From Nodosilinea nodulosa PCC 7104 (GTDB lineage Bacteria > Cyanobacteriota > Cyanobacteriia > Phormidesmidales > Phormidesmidaceae): DNA of 64,000 nucleotides. Positions 44,872 through 53,298 of this stretch are shown here, piece by piece. The notes under the pieces are model-generated. The model saw only the letters and a list, made by a program, of their open reading frames with translations, made no database searches and was not told the DNA's origin. Position 1 is the first letter of the stretch. Each line of letters opens with the position of its first letter. The translations under genes were made by a program, and so were the position numbers. The stretch is from the NCBI RefSeq assembly GCF_000309385.1, contig NZ_JH976537.1, positions 2,250,966-2,314,965 on the forward strand. Reading direction: 5' to 3'.

Positions 44872-46146
44872 TTGGTGCGTTGTGCGGTAGCCATGATTCC
44901 CCCATCCCAGTTGCAGAAGCTTGAGACTTGCCCAGCTGGCCCGCTACAGATCTTGCCGCTGGCCGCAGTGGATCCAATCCTCGGGGAAAGTGGGCCAGCG
45001 CCCAAGACCCTGACGCTATCCCTGGCCATTCCGACCTACAACGAAGGCCAAAACATCGGCCCGCTGGTTGAGCGCCTGACTGCCCTACTGGACGGCTTGC
45101 TGCCCAAGGATTACGAGCTGATTGTGGTCGATGACAACAGCCCCGACCTCACCTGGAACGCGGCCCTGGAGTTGCAGGCCGCCTATCCCCAGCTGCGGGT
45201 GCTGCGGCGGCAGGACGAGCGGGGCCTCTCCTCGGCGGTAATTCGGGGGTGGCAGGTGGCCCGAGGGCAGATTTTGGGCGTGATCGACGCCGATTTGCAG
45301 CACCCGCCGGAGGTACTCATTGGGCTAATCCAAGCCATACAGCAGGGCGCAGACTTAGCCGTGGGCAGCCGCCATGTGGAGGGGGGCGGCGTGAGCGAGT
45401 GGAGTCTGACCCGGCGAGTGCTGTCGCGGGGGGCGCAAACCGTGGGACTGCTGCTGCTGCCCCAGGTGGTGGGCCGGGTGAGCGACCCGATGAGCGGCTA
45501 CTTTATGGTGCGCCGAGAGGCGATCGCAGGCCCCCTGCTCAACCCCAAGGGCTACAAAATTTTGCTGGAGGTGCTGGGACGCGGCAGCATCGACACCATC
45601 GCTGAGGTGGGCTATGTGTTCCAGGAGCGTCTGGAGGGGGCCAGTAAGGTCACCTGGCGGCAGTACATCGACTACATTCACCACTTGCTGCGGCTGCGGC
45701 TGGGGGGGCGGCTATCCCAGCTGCACCAGAGGTTCCCCATGCAGCGGTTTGTGCGCTTTGGCGTGGTGGGGCTGAGCGGCGTGGTGGTCGACATGGCCAT
45801 TCTCTACCTGCTGCACAGCACCCTGGGGCTGCCCCTCACCCGCAGCAAAATTGTGGCGGCGGAGGTGGCGATTCTCAACAACTTTATCTGGAACGACGCC
45901 TGGACTTTTGCCGATGTCAGCATGCTGCAAAAGGGCTGGTCTGCCCGGCTGAAGCGGCTGCTGAAGTTCAACCTGGTCTGCCTGGCGGGGCTGGTGCTCA
46001 ACGTGCTGATGCTGAACGTGATCTACAACCTGGTGTTTGGCCAGCGCTGGGCCTACGCCGCCAACCTGATCGCGATCGCGATCGTCACCTTCTGGAATTT
46101 TTGGCTCAACCTGAAGCTGAGCTGGCGGGTCACCCAAATTAAGTAA
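44872..46146 (+). CDS. GT2 glycosyltransferase fused to a GtrA-like membrane domain
   Basis: 424 residues; ATG at 44893 (MIPPSQLQKL) is a good alternative start. Residues 45-270 are a dolichol/polyprenyl-phosphate mannosyltransferase-like GT2 domain: LAIPTYNEGQNIGPLVERL, VVDDNSPD, IDADLQHPPE (DxD-type site), GSRHVEGGG and DPMSGYFMVRR. Residues 290-420 form a GtrA-like domain of four helices (VRFGVVGLSGVVVDMAILYLL, then NNFIWNDAWTFAD). It likely makes a polyprenyl-linked sugar and flips or presents it in the membrane. The two activities are more often separate proteins. Confidence 0.88.
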   Translation: MVRCAVAMIPPSQLQKLETCPAGPLQILPLAAVDPILGESGPAPKTLTLSLAIPTYNEGQNIGPLVERLTALLDGLLPKDYELIVVDDNSPDLTWNAALELQAAYPQLRVLRRQDERGLSSAVIRGWQVARGQILGVIDADLQHPPEVLIGLIQAIQQGADLAVGSRHVEGGGVSEWSLTRRVLSRGAQTVGLLLLPQVVGRVSDPMSGYFMVRREAIAGPLLNPKGYKILLEVLGRGSIDTIAEVGYVFQERLEGASKVTWRQYIDYIHHLLRLRLGGRLSQLHQRFPMQRFVRFGVVGLSGVVVDMAILYLLHSTLGLPLTRSKIVAAEVAILNNFIWNDAWTFADVSMLQKGWSARLKRLLKFNLVCLAGLVLNVLMLNVIYNLVFGQRWAYAANLIAIAIVTFWNFWLNLKLSWRVTQIK

Positions 46147-46162
46147 CTTGTGAGTACCTCGG

Positions 46163-46197
46163 GGGCAATCGCGGAGCGTTCCCTTGGGGAATTGCCC
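46163..46197. terminator. Weak hairpin between convergent genes
   Basis: A 7-bp stem GGGCAAT / ATTGCCC with a 21-nt loop lies between the stop of the GT2-GtrA gene and that of the next minus-strand gene. There is no T-run; only its position supports a terminator role. Confidence 0.3.
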
Positions 46198-46209
46198 TAG
46201 CCGCAGGCT

Positions 46210-46827
46210 CTAAAGACAATCGAGGGTGGCAAACACCTGGTCGGCGGTGGCTTCGGGCCGATCGCCGTGGGCCAGCACCCAGACAAAGCGAGCCGTGTTG
46301 TTGTACTCCACGAAGGTCAGCAGACTGGCTGCGCTGTAGGTACTGGAGCCCTCTTTGAACTGGCCAGCCTGCATCACCACCGATACGGACTGGCCGCAGA
46401 GGGTGCGTTCTTCGACCCGCTGCTCCGAAAACTGGTAGTTTCCCTCCACCTCAACACTGTCCTGAAACTGTTCAATGAAGGTTTTCTGCGCCTCGCTGCC
46501 CTGCAAATAGCGGGGCAGCTGACCCATCGTCAGCAGCACCGAGGGCGGCGAATTGGTGCTGGCCACCTGCGCCACCTGCAAACCAAACAGACCCAGGTTA
46601 AAAATGCTCTGGCTTTCGCCGGGGATAGCGTAGGTAAATAGCTCCTGGCTGTCGGCTGGGGTTTGGTCGGGGCCAACGGCAAACCGCAGGGTGCGGTTGA
46701 TGACAACCGCCAGAGCCAGCCCGGCTAGCACCGTTAGCCCCAAACAGCCGCCACAGCCCGCCAACACCCATTTTGCAGTGTTGCCGCCACCGGCAGGCGC
46801 TGGGGGAGTGGGGTCAGCCTGGGTCAT
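46210..46827 (-). CDS. Hypothetical single-pass membrane protein
   Basis: 205 residues. A short Pro/Ala/Gly-rich N-terminus (about 1-16) leads to a Gly/Cys-rich membrane helix (WVLAGCGGCLGLTVLAGLALAVVI, 20-43). The C-terminal domain of about 155 residues, probably outside the cytoplasm, has two Cys (RTLCGQSV and the near-terminal TLDCL) that could pair. The layout resembles small cyanobacterial envelope proteins, but I do not recognise the family. Confidence 0.7.
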   Translation of the reverse strand: MTQADPTPPAPAGGGNTAKWVLAGCGGCLGLTVLAGLALAVVINRTLRFAVGPDQTPADSQELFTYAIPGESQSIFNLGLFGLQVAQVASTNSPPSVLLTMGQLPRYLQGSEAQKTFIEQFQDSVEVEGNYQFSEQRVEERTLCGQSVSVVMQAGQFKEGSSTYSAASLLTFVEYNNTARFVWVLAHGDRPEATADQVFATLDCL

Positions 46828-47056
46828 GGTTCAAGCCCTGGGAGATATGAGGTGCTGCCATCATATTGCCCTGGGTTTGGGGTGCTGCGATCACGGCGCA
46901 GATGGCTGCGATCGCGCCCGCCCGCAGGCCATTCCCTCCCCGGGGCAGGGGCTGTCCTGGGGAGCGGCAAAGATAATCGGCTCTTTTTGCGGGAAAAGCG
47001 CCCATCTAAGCGAAAATGTACCCTCAGCGACTTAAGTAATCCCCCGCAAGAGTGTT

Positions 47057-47062
47057 TATAAT
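47057..47062 (+). promoter_or_regulatory. Candidate -10 box of the repeat lipoprotein gene
   Basis: A perfect TATAAT lies 42 bp before the ATG, in a short AT-richer stretch. The matching -35 region (AAGTAA at 17-bp spacing) is poor, so this would be an activator-dependent or weak promoter. Confidence 0.45.
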
Positions 47063-47104
47063 GCTCAATGCCAAAAACCATTCTTTTCAATAGGTAGTTT
47101 TGAT

Positions 47105-47644
47105 ATGGCCTTTTCTCGTCTACCCGGTACTAAGTTTTCGGTCTCCACCTGGGGACGCCTAGGGGCATCGGCAGCACTCTGCCTGATGGGCGCTGTCGGC
47201 TGCACTACCCCCGTGGAAGTCATGGATCCTGAGGCTGGAACCCCCGGCACTGAGCCACCTATGACCGATGAACCCACAGCCACAATCGACGTATTCTTCG
47301 GCGATGTCCCCAGCCCGGCCGGGGGTACCGTCAAGCAGCTCAGGCTGCCCGGCCCCCAAAGCGCAGCCCTAGTGACCTGTGACCAGGAGGGTTTTGTGCC
47401 CTTTGCCTACAGCGACACGGGTATGAACTGGGTCGGCTGCCAGGTGCCTAACCCCGGCGACACCGTGGGGCTTGAGTCGAGCCTCACCGAGCCTGTGCTG
47501 TCTGACGTACCCAGCCCCGTGGGTGGCACCGTGTCCCAGATCACTATTCCTGGTCCCCAGAGCGCCATTTCGGTGGTCTGCGAGACGGGTTCTCCCTTTG
47601 TGTATGAAGATCAGGGTACCTGGGTGGGCTGCGAGGGCAGCTAG
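47105..47644 (+). CDS. Putative lipoprotein with two tandem 45-residue repeats
   Basis: 179 residues. The N-terminus has a basic segment, a hydrophobic core and a lipobox-like LMGAVGC (Cys33), then an acidic Pro/Thr linker. Two homologous modules follow, at about residues 67-115 and 135-179. Each begins DVPSP(A/V)GGTV, continues with (L/I)PGPQSA and a Cys, and ends WVGC. Each module holds one Cys pair, which suggests a small disulfide-bonded fold on the cell surface. The family is not recognised. The stop codon TAG is part of the terminus of repeat element E. Confidence 0.75.
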   Translation: MAFSRLPGTKFSVSTWGRLGASAALCLMGAVGCTTPVEVMDPEAGTPGTEPPMTDEPTATIDVFFGDVPSPAGGTVKQLRLPGPQSAALVTCDQEGFVPFAYSDTGMNWVGCQVPNPGDTVGLESSLTEPVLSDVPSPVGGTVSQITIPGPQSAISVVCETGSPFVYEDQGTWVGCEGS

Positions 47645-47738
47645 TAGACTGCGGCATACGTTATAAACCATGGCCGATCGCAGGGAACGGGGGGCTAGGG
47701 AGCCGGGGAGTTGGAACGGCAGCTTGATTTCCGTCCAG
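47641..47738 (+). repeat. 3'-UTR repeat element, copy E
   Basis: It starts CTAGTAGACTGCGGCATA, where the first TAG is the lipoprotein stop codon. It contains G-runs of 3, 6, 3 and 4 within 26 nt (47683-47708) and ends GGAACGGCAGCTTGATTTCCG-like, matching copies C and G. It has the same direction as the upstream gene. Confidence 0.75.
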
Positions 47739-47751
47739 CAGGACCAGGCTC

Positions 47752-47792
47752 GGCTCCGCTCACCTACCAGTAATCGGTGGGTGAGCGGAGCC
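47752..47792. terminator. Hairpin terminator between the lipoprotein gene and chlB
   Basis: A perfect 13-bp stem GGCTCCGCTCACC / GGTGAGCGGAGCC with a 15-nt loop lies between convergent genes, 5 nt from the chlB stop. T-runs are short on both sides, but stem strength and placement support a bidirectional terminator. Confidence 0.75.
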
Positions 47793-47797
47793 AAACC

Positions 47798-49336
47798 CTA
47801 GGCCCCTACAGCCTCCTTGGCGGCGTAGAGCACCTCGGCGGTGATGCTGTCGATGCCCTGGTCGCGGGCAAACTTTTCGGTATTGCGCTTGACTTTGCCG
47901 CGCACAAAGCCGGGGATTTTCTGCAGCTCAGCTAGCCCGTCGGCGCTCCAGCCCAGGCCCGCCTCTACAGCGGCATCGGCACTCATGGTTTTAGTAAGAA
48001 TTTCCTTGGTGTCGTGGCCGCCGAAGAACTCCAGCAGGTGGTCTTCCATGCCCAGGGTAAAGGAGTTGTAGACCAGATCGACGATCTGGTTGGCCCCTTC
48101 GTAGCCCATGAATGGACGGTAGCCCACGGGAAAGTTCTGAATGTGAATGGGGGCGGCAATCACGCCGCAGGGAATGTCGAGCCGCTTGCCCACGTGGCGC
48201 TCCATCTGGGTGCCAAAGATGGCGGCGGGCTCGAGCTGGGCAATGCGATCGCCGATCGCCCCATTGTCTTCGCTGACCAAAATCTCGTCGCAGTACTCGC
48301 CCACCTCGGCGGTGAACCAGTCGGCGTCGTACTTGCAGTAGGTGCCCGCCAGCACCACGTGAATGCCCATCTCGCGGGCGAGAATTTTGGTCATGGCGGC
48401 GGCGTGGGTGCTGTCGCCAAACACGACCGCCTTTTTGCCGGTCAGGTTTTGGCAGTCAATCGATCGCGAGAACCAGGCCGCCTGAGACACAAACCGGGTC
48501 TGCTCGTCGATAAATTCGTCGTAGTTGACCCCGGCCCCCTGCTCATTCAGCACCGCCTGGATGGCGCGAATGCAGCGGGCGGTCTCGACAATGCCCATGG
48601 GGGTGACATCCACGTAGGGCATCCCCAGCCCTTCTTTGAGGTATTCGGCGGTCAGTGGCCCCACTTCGCGGTAGGGCACCAGGTTAAACCAGGCCCGGCC
48701 CATGTCTTTAATTTGGGTGACTAGCGCGCCTTCGGGCATCACCAGGTTGACCTCAATGCCGAGCTGGGCCATCAGGGTGCGCAGCTCGCGGCAGTCGTGG
48801 TTGTTGTGAAAACCCAGGGTGGTCATGCCAATGATATTCACCGAGGGTCGCTCGGTTTTGCCCTCGGCGAGGGTGCCCTGCTTGCGGGCTTTGGCAATGT
48901 AAAACTGCACGATCTGCTGGAGGGTGCGATCGGCGGCCTGAAGCTCGTTGACCCGGTAGTGGTTGACATCGGCCAGCAGCACGTCGCTTTGGGCATCCAG
49001 GCTGGCCCGCTGCACAAAGTTGGCCAGGTCTTCTTGCAGAATGCTGGAGGTGCAGGTGGGGGTGAGCACAATCAGGTCGGGGTGCTCTTCCTGGTCTTTG
49101 CGGACGATGTTATCGACCACCTTTTCTTGGGAGCCGCGCGCTAAAACATTGCGATCGACAATGCTGGCGGTGACGGGGGTGAAGTCGCGCTCCCGCTCCA
49201 GCATCGATCGCATCACATTAAAATAGTCATCTCCCAAGGGCGCGTGCATAATCGCATGTACGTTTTTAAACGAACTCGCGATGCGCAGGGTGCCAATGTG
49301 CGCCGGGCCGGCATACATCCAGTAGGCCAGTTTCAT
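47798..49336 (-). CDS. chlB: Light-independent protochlorophyllide reductase subunit B
   Basis: 512 residues from ATG at 49336, which has AAGGAG at good spacing; the frame extends 30 codons upstream but that part is not conserved. ChlB pairs with ChlN as the nitrogenase-like catalytic part of the dark reductase, receiving electrons from ChlL. D36 (PLGDDYFN) is the Asp known to ligate the shared 4Fe-4S cluster together with three ChlN cysteines. Other landmarks are [32 protein letters not shown] and a C-terminal helical tail. chlL and chlN are not in this window. The enzyme is oxygen-sensitive. Confidence 0.96.
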   Translation of the reverse strand: MKLAYWMYAGPAHIGTLRIASSFKNVHAIMHAPLGDDYFNVMRSMLERERDFTPVTASIVDRNVLARGSQEKVVDNIVRKDQEEHPDLIVLTPTCTSSILQEDLANFVQRASLDAQSDVLLADVNHYRVNELQAADRTLQQIVQFYIAKARKQGTLAEGKTERPSVNIIGMTTLGFHNNHDCRELRTLMAQLGIEVNLVMPEGALVTQIKDMGRAWFNLVPYREVGPLTAEYLKEGLGMPYVDVTPMGIVETARCIRAIQAVLNEQGAGVNYDEFIDEQTRFVSQAAWFSRSIDCQNLTGKKAVVFGDSTHAAAMTKILAREMGIHVVLAGTYCKYDADWFTAEVGEYCDEILVSEDNGAIGDRIAQLEPAAIFGTQMERHVGKRLDIPCGVIAAPIHIQNFPVGYRPFMGYEGANQIVDLVYNSFTLGMEDHLLEFFGGHDTKEILTKTMSADAAVEAGLGWSADGLAELQKIPGFVRGKVKRNTEKFARDQGIDSITAEVLYAAKEAVGA

Positions 49337-49493
49337 CGGGTGAGTCTCCTTGGTGGCGGTGGTCAGCGTGAATTTGCCGAAACACCCTGAGCCGCGCAGC
49401 CAGTAGACAGCTTTGATTGTCGCCAAGATGGGGCGAGGTTGGGGGCCGCTGAGAGAATTCTTTACCTCAGCTCAGGCCACCGCCGAATATGAC

Positions 49494-49596
49494 AGCCATA
49501 GTCACGTTGGTTAGGACATCCAGAAACCCTATGAACGTTGAAACGTTTGAACGTTCACTGAAGACATGCTTTAACCAGACCGGCTACGGCTATACC
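49494..49596 (-). repeat. Palindromic 3'-UTR element with triple AACGTT, copy 1
   Basis: 103 bp beginning 19 nt after the stop of the hybrid kinase gene (minus strand). The centre has AACGTT at 49534-49539, 49542-49547 and 49550-49555, an exact 8-bp period, giving a 24-bp near-palindrome. Flanks form inverted arms (GGTTAGGACAT left / ATGCTTTAACC right). A second copy is at 63429-63532. It could be a stem-loop RNA element, a small transposable element or a protein-binding site. Confidence 0.75.
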
Positions 49597-49614
49597 TCTG
49601 GCTATTCAAAAATA

Positions 49615-51720
49615 TTAAAGACCTGTGACCTGAAGAATGGTGCGAATTAGCACCTCGGCATCGATGGGCTTAGGCAGATGGCTTTGAAACCCCGAGGCCA
49701 GCGCCTCGGCCCGGTCGGAAAGGCGGGCGTGGGCGGTCAGCGCGATCGCCGGAATGTGCGCCTGGGGCTCGGGCATCTGCGTCCGAACCGTTTGAATCAG
49801 CCTGTAGCCGTCCATATCGGGCATGCTGATGTCGCACAGCACGATGGCAGGCTGCATGGAACCAATCAGGTGCAGCCCTTCTTCCCCCGAGGCCGCCGTC
49901 GTCACGGCGGCCCCCTGGGACTCCAGCAGGAATGTCAAAAAATCGCGGGTGTCGGTATCGTCTTCGACAATCAGAATCGGCATTCCCTCTAGAGCCTTTT
50001 GGGGAGCCGGGTGGGGGGCCTGGCGGAGATGGGGCTGCTCGGCGGGGGGTGGCGCTGGCGGTTGCAGCCCGGCAGCCCCGGATGGCGACAGCGGCAGAGC
50101 AACGGTAAAGGTGGCCCCCTGATTGAGGCCAGCGCTTTCGGCCCAGACACAGCCCTGGTGCTGTTCTACCAGGTGGTGAACGATCGCCAGCCCCAGCCCC
50201 AACCCCCCCTGGGAGCGCGTAATGCTGCTGTCGGCCTGCCGAAAGCGATCGAAAATATGGGGTAAAAAGCCAGCGTCAATGCCGAGTCCGGTATCGGCTA
50301 CGCTCAGCAGAGCATAGGCAGGCGCGGGGGAATCGCCCTGGCAGGCTGATTTAGGGGGCCGTTGGCCCTTGGGCCACTCGGCTGTGACGGATAAAGCAAC
50401 ATCAATCCGCCCCTGCTCGGGGGTGAATTTGATCGCATTGGTGAGCAGGTTCCAGACCACCTGCTGCAGCCGCAGGGTATCTCCCACCACCTCCAGACGC
50501 GTATAGTCGTGAAAATTGGTGGTCACTGCGATTCTTTTCGCTACCGCCGCCGGTTTTACCGTTTCTAGAGCCGTTTGCGCGATCGCGACCAGATCTAGCG
50601 GCTGGCGGTGCAGCTGTAGCTTACCCCGCACAATTTGGGAGACATCCAAAATATCTTCAATCAGCTGCTTTTGGGCCTGGGCATTGCGCTCAATGGTGCT
50701 GATGGCGTAGTCAATCTTCCGCGGATCTAGGTGGCGCGACTGGAGCAGGCTGGCCCAACCCAAAATGGAGTTGAGCGGTGTGCGCAGCTCGTGGGACAGA
50801 ATCGCAATGAAGTCATCTTTCATGCGGTTGGCGGTTTCGGCCTCTTGGCGGGCCGCCTGCTCACGGATGACCTGGGCTTTGGCGGCCTCGGCCCGCTTGC
50901 GCTCGGTAATGTCTTCCACGGTGCCCACGTGGCCCAAAAAAGTCTTCTGCTCAGACACCATGCGGGCCGAGCGAATCGAGGCCCAGCGGGTGGTGTCGTC
51001 CTGGGCATGGCAGCGAAATTCCTGGGCGTACTCCTGCCCCGACTCCAGGTAGGCGGCCCAGGTTGAGCGGGCTGTCTCGGCGTCCTCGGGGTGCACCGAG
51101 TTGAGCCAGATCTGGTCTGAGGCGGCCCCCTCTACCTCGGGGCAAATAGCCTGGAAGCGCGGATTGGTGTAGATGCAGCAGCCCCTGGTGTCGGTGACGA
51201 ACACGCCCACCGGGGAACAGGCGCTGAGCAGCCGAAAACGCTCTTCGCTGGTCTGAAGTTCGGTATTTATGGCCTCTAGCTGGGTGGTCTGCCGCTGCAA
51301 AATCTCTGTCTTTTGCCGCAGCGCCTGGGTCTTTTTAAACAGATCAATAAAAATGGCAATTTTCGATAGCAAAACGTTGGGCGCAATGGGCTTGATTAAG
51401 TAGTCAACCGCCCCCAGGGCGTAGCCCTTAAACATAAATTGCTCACTGCTGCTGAAGGCGGTTAAAAAGATAATCGGTGTGTCCTGCGATCGCGGTCGGC
51501 GGCGGATTAAAGTCGCCACCTCAAAGCCATCCATTTGAGGCATTTGCACATCCAGCAAAATCACCGCAAAGTCAGTCTGAAGCAGGCAGCGCAGCGCCTC
51601 TTCTCCGGAGGTAGACTTGACCAGGTTTGCCTCCAGATCCCCAAGAATGGCCTCCAGCGCCACCAAATTTTCAGGCTTGTCGTCAACCAGCAGAATATTG
51701 ACCGGAGATTCGGTTGGCAT
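49615..51720 (-). CDS. Hybrid histidine kinase (REC-PAS-HisKA-HATPase-REC)
   Basis: 701 residues, cytoplasmic. REC 1 (5-125) has VDDKPEN and phosphoacceptor D57 (VILLDVQMPQMDG). A helical linker and a PAS domain with PAC (about 160-285, LLSACSPVGVFVTDTRG) follow. HisKA has H310 (LSHELRTPLNSILGW). HATPase (about 405-540) has NLLTNAIKF, VADTGLGID and GGLGLGLAIVHHLVEQHQG. REC 2 (575-700) has CDISMPDMDG. An input receiver at the N-terminus means it is controlled by another kinase. The start is 2 nt after the cheB stop, so it belongs to the cheR-cheB operon. Confidence 0.92.
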   Translation of the reverse strand: MPTESPVNILLVDDKPENLVALEAILGDLEANLVKSTSGEEALRCLLQTDFAVILLDVQMPQMDGFEVATLIRRRPRSQDTPIIFLTAFSSSEQFMFKGYALGAVDYLIKPIAPNVLLSKIAIFIDLFKKTQALRQKTEILQRQTTQLEAINTELQTSEERFRLLSACSPVGVFVTDTRGCCIYTNPRFQAICPEVEGAASDQIWLNSVHPEDAETARSTWAAYLESGQEYAQEFRCHAQDDTTRWASIRSARMVSEQKTFLGHVGTVEDITERKRAEAAKAQVIREQAARQEAETANRMKDDFIAILSHELRTPLNSILGWASLLQSRHLDPRKIDYAISTIERNAQAQKQLIEDILDVSQIVRGKLQLHRQPLDLVAIAQTALETVKPAAVAKRIAVTTNFHDYTRLEVVGDTLRLQQVVWNLLTNAIKFTPEQGRIDVALSVTAEWPKGQRPPKSACQGDSPAPAYALLSVADTGLGIDAGFLPHIFDRFRQADSSITRSQGGLGLGLAIVHHLVEQHQGCVWAESAGLNQGATFTVALPLSPSGAAGLQPPAPPPAEQPHLRQAPHPAPQKALEGMPILIVEDDTDTRDFLTFLLESQGAAVTTAASGEEGLHLIGSMQPAIVLCDISMPDMDGYRLIQTVRTQMPEPQAHIPAIALTAHARLSDRAEALASGFQSHLPKPIDAEVLIRTILQVTGL

Positions 51721-51722
51721 GC

Positions 51723-52295
51723 CTAGGCTCCCGCTGGCGCACAGAGGTGAATGAGGCGGGGAGCGATTTGCCCGAGGGGTAATACCCAGTCGACGTTGAC
51801 TGCGGCGATCGCGGCGGTGGGCAGGACCGCGCTTTCAGCGGTGTCTGGATCTTGCACAATCGCCGTACCGCCCCGAGCCTTGAGCGTAGATAACCCCTGC
51901 ACCCCGTCGTGGTTAGCCCCCGTTAAAATAACGCCGATGACTTGCTCATGATAGGCGTCAGCCGCCGACTCTAGCAACACATCAATAGACGGACGGGCGT
52001 AGGACACTGGTTCATCAACCGAGAGAGAAAAGTATCCATATTCTACCAACAAATGATAGTCGGCAGGGGCAAAGTAAACATGGCCTGGTTGGATACATTC
52101 TTTATCTTCGACTTCGTGCACAGGCAGAACCGTAAACTGCTGCAAGAAAGCACTCATCGCTTGGTCAGACTCTCGGTGACGATGTTGAACAATCGCAAGC
52201 GCTGCGGGAAACTCTCTGGGGAGAGATCTTAGCAAAGTTTTTAAGGCCGACAATCCTCCTAAAGAGGTACCTATGGTCACCAGTTCATAGGCCAC
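51723..52295 (-). CDS. cheB: Stand-alone CheB-type protein methylesterase domain
   Basis: 190 residues from GTG, made only of the CheB catalytic domain; there is no receiver. The triad is in place: S11 (GTSLGG), H38 (VQHRH) and D130 (GANHDG). In chemotaxis CheB removes methyl groups from receptor glutamates. No methyl-accepting receptor, CheA or CheW is near, so here it probably acts on a kinase-linked signalling protein. It overlaps cheR by 1 nt (TAGTG) and is followed by the hybrid kinase after 2 nt. Confidence 0.9.
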   Translation of the reverse strand: MAYELVTIGTSLGGLSALKTLLRSLPREFPAALAIVQHRHRESDQAMSAFLQQFTVLPVHEVEDKECIQPGHVYFAPADYHLLVEYGYFSLSVDEPVSYARPSIDVLLESAADAYHEQVIGVILTGANHDGVQGLSTLKARGGTAIVQDPDTAESAVLPTAAIAAVNVDWVLPLGQIAPRLIHLCAPAGA

Positions 52296-53188
52296 TAGCT
52301 GCGTCTCCTATACAGCTTTTCGGCTTTGGCCAGCTCGTCGTAGGCCGTTTCGTACTTTGTAAAACGGATTGTTTCTTGCTTGCCGAGGCCGAGAATACCA
52401 AACTTACACAGGCTGTTGTAGAACAGCTCGTGCACCTGATTTTGCAGGGTTTGGTTGAAGTAAATCAGCACGTTGCGGCAGATGATGACGTTGAACTCGT
52501 TAAAGGAGCCATCGGTGACTAGATTGTGCTCGCCAAAAACAATTCGCTCTCGCAGAAAGGGCCGCAGAATAACGTTGCTGTAGTGGGCCGTATAGTACTC
52601 TGAAAACGTGCGCCGTCCCCCCGCCTGTAAATAGAGCTGAGTGTATTCCTGCATTTGCTTAGCCGGGTAAATTCCCTGCTTTGCGGTGTGCAAAACCTTT
52701 TCGTTGGCGTCGGTGGCGTAGATGCGGCAGCGGGGATAAAGCCCTTCTTCCTGCAAAAGAATGGCCATGGAGTAGACTTCCTGGCCGGTGGAGCAGCCCG
52801 CATGCCAGATCCGAAAGAAGGGGTAGGTGCGCAGCAGGGGCACCACCTGTTGGCGAAAGGCCTGATAAAAGCTGGGATCGCGAAACATGGCGGTGGTATT
52901 GACCGTTAGCCCCAGCAGCAGGCGCTCGGCGCAGGCGCGATCGCGCAGCATTTGAGCCTGAAGTTCGGCTACGCTGGCAAGGTTTTCACCCTTCAAAAAC
53001 GTGTGGATGCGGCGCTTTAGGGAAGCCTTGGCATAGTTGCGAAAATCGTAGCCATAGCGATGATATAGCCCTTCAACTAGCAGGTGAATATCTACATCGT
53101 TTGGCTTCAAGATACTCACTGGACTCGTACGACTTAATTCAGACTGCTCTTTAAAACCACTGGTGCCAGCCACAGATTTTTGGCTCAA
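52295..53188 (-). CDS. cheR: CheR-type protein-glutamate methyltransferase
   Basis: 297 residues. It has an N-terminal helical domain (about 30-95, FRNYAKASLKRRIHTFL) and a SAM-binding domain: RIWHAGCSTGQEVYSMAI, YATDANEKVLHTAKQGIY and NVIICRNVLIYF. The first 30 residues are variable. It transfers methyl groups from SAM to glutamates. The DNA is somewhat more AT-rich than that of the kinase genes around it. It is the partner of the downstream CheB and lies about 110 bp from the CHASE3 kinase gene, which has the same orientation. Confidence 0.92.
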   Translation of the reverse strand: MSQKSVAGTSGFKEQSELSRTSPVSILKPNDVDIHLLVEGLYHRYGYDFRNYAKASLKRRIHTFLKGENLASVAELQAQMLRDRACAERLLLGLTVNTTAMFRDPSFYQAFRQQVVPLLRTYPFFRIWHAGCSTGQEVYSMAILLQEEGLYPRCRIYATDANEKVLHTAKQGIYPAKQMQEYTQLYLQAGGRRTFSEYYTAHYSNVILRPFLRERIVFGEHNLVTDGSFNEFNVIICRNVLIYFNQTLQNQVHELFYNSLCKFGILGLGKQETIRFTKYETAYDELAKAEKLYRRRS

Positions 53189-53298
53189 GAACTCGGCATG
53201 CTTTTGTTTCCATTGTCGCTTATTTCTCTGGTTAATCTGTATACCATAGAGGAGATTTTAAGCGAGCCAGGCCTTCGAGGCTGGCGCAACCACACGAA

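Noticed and set aside
49337-49426. N-terminal extension of ChlB
   Set aside because: AAGGAG precedes the ATG at 49336 at ideal spacing and the family begins [15 protein letters not shown]; the extra 30 codons look non-coding.
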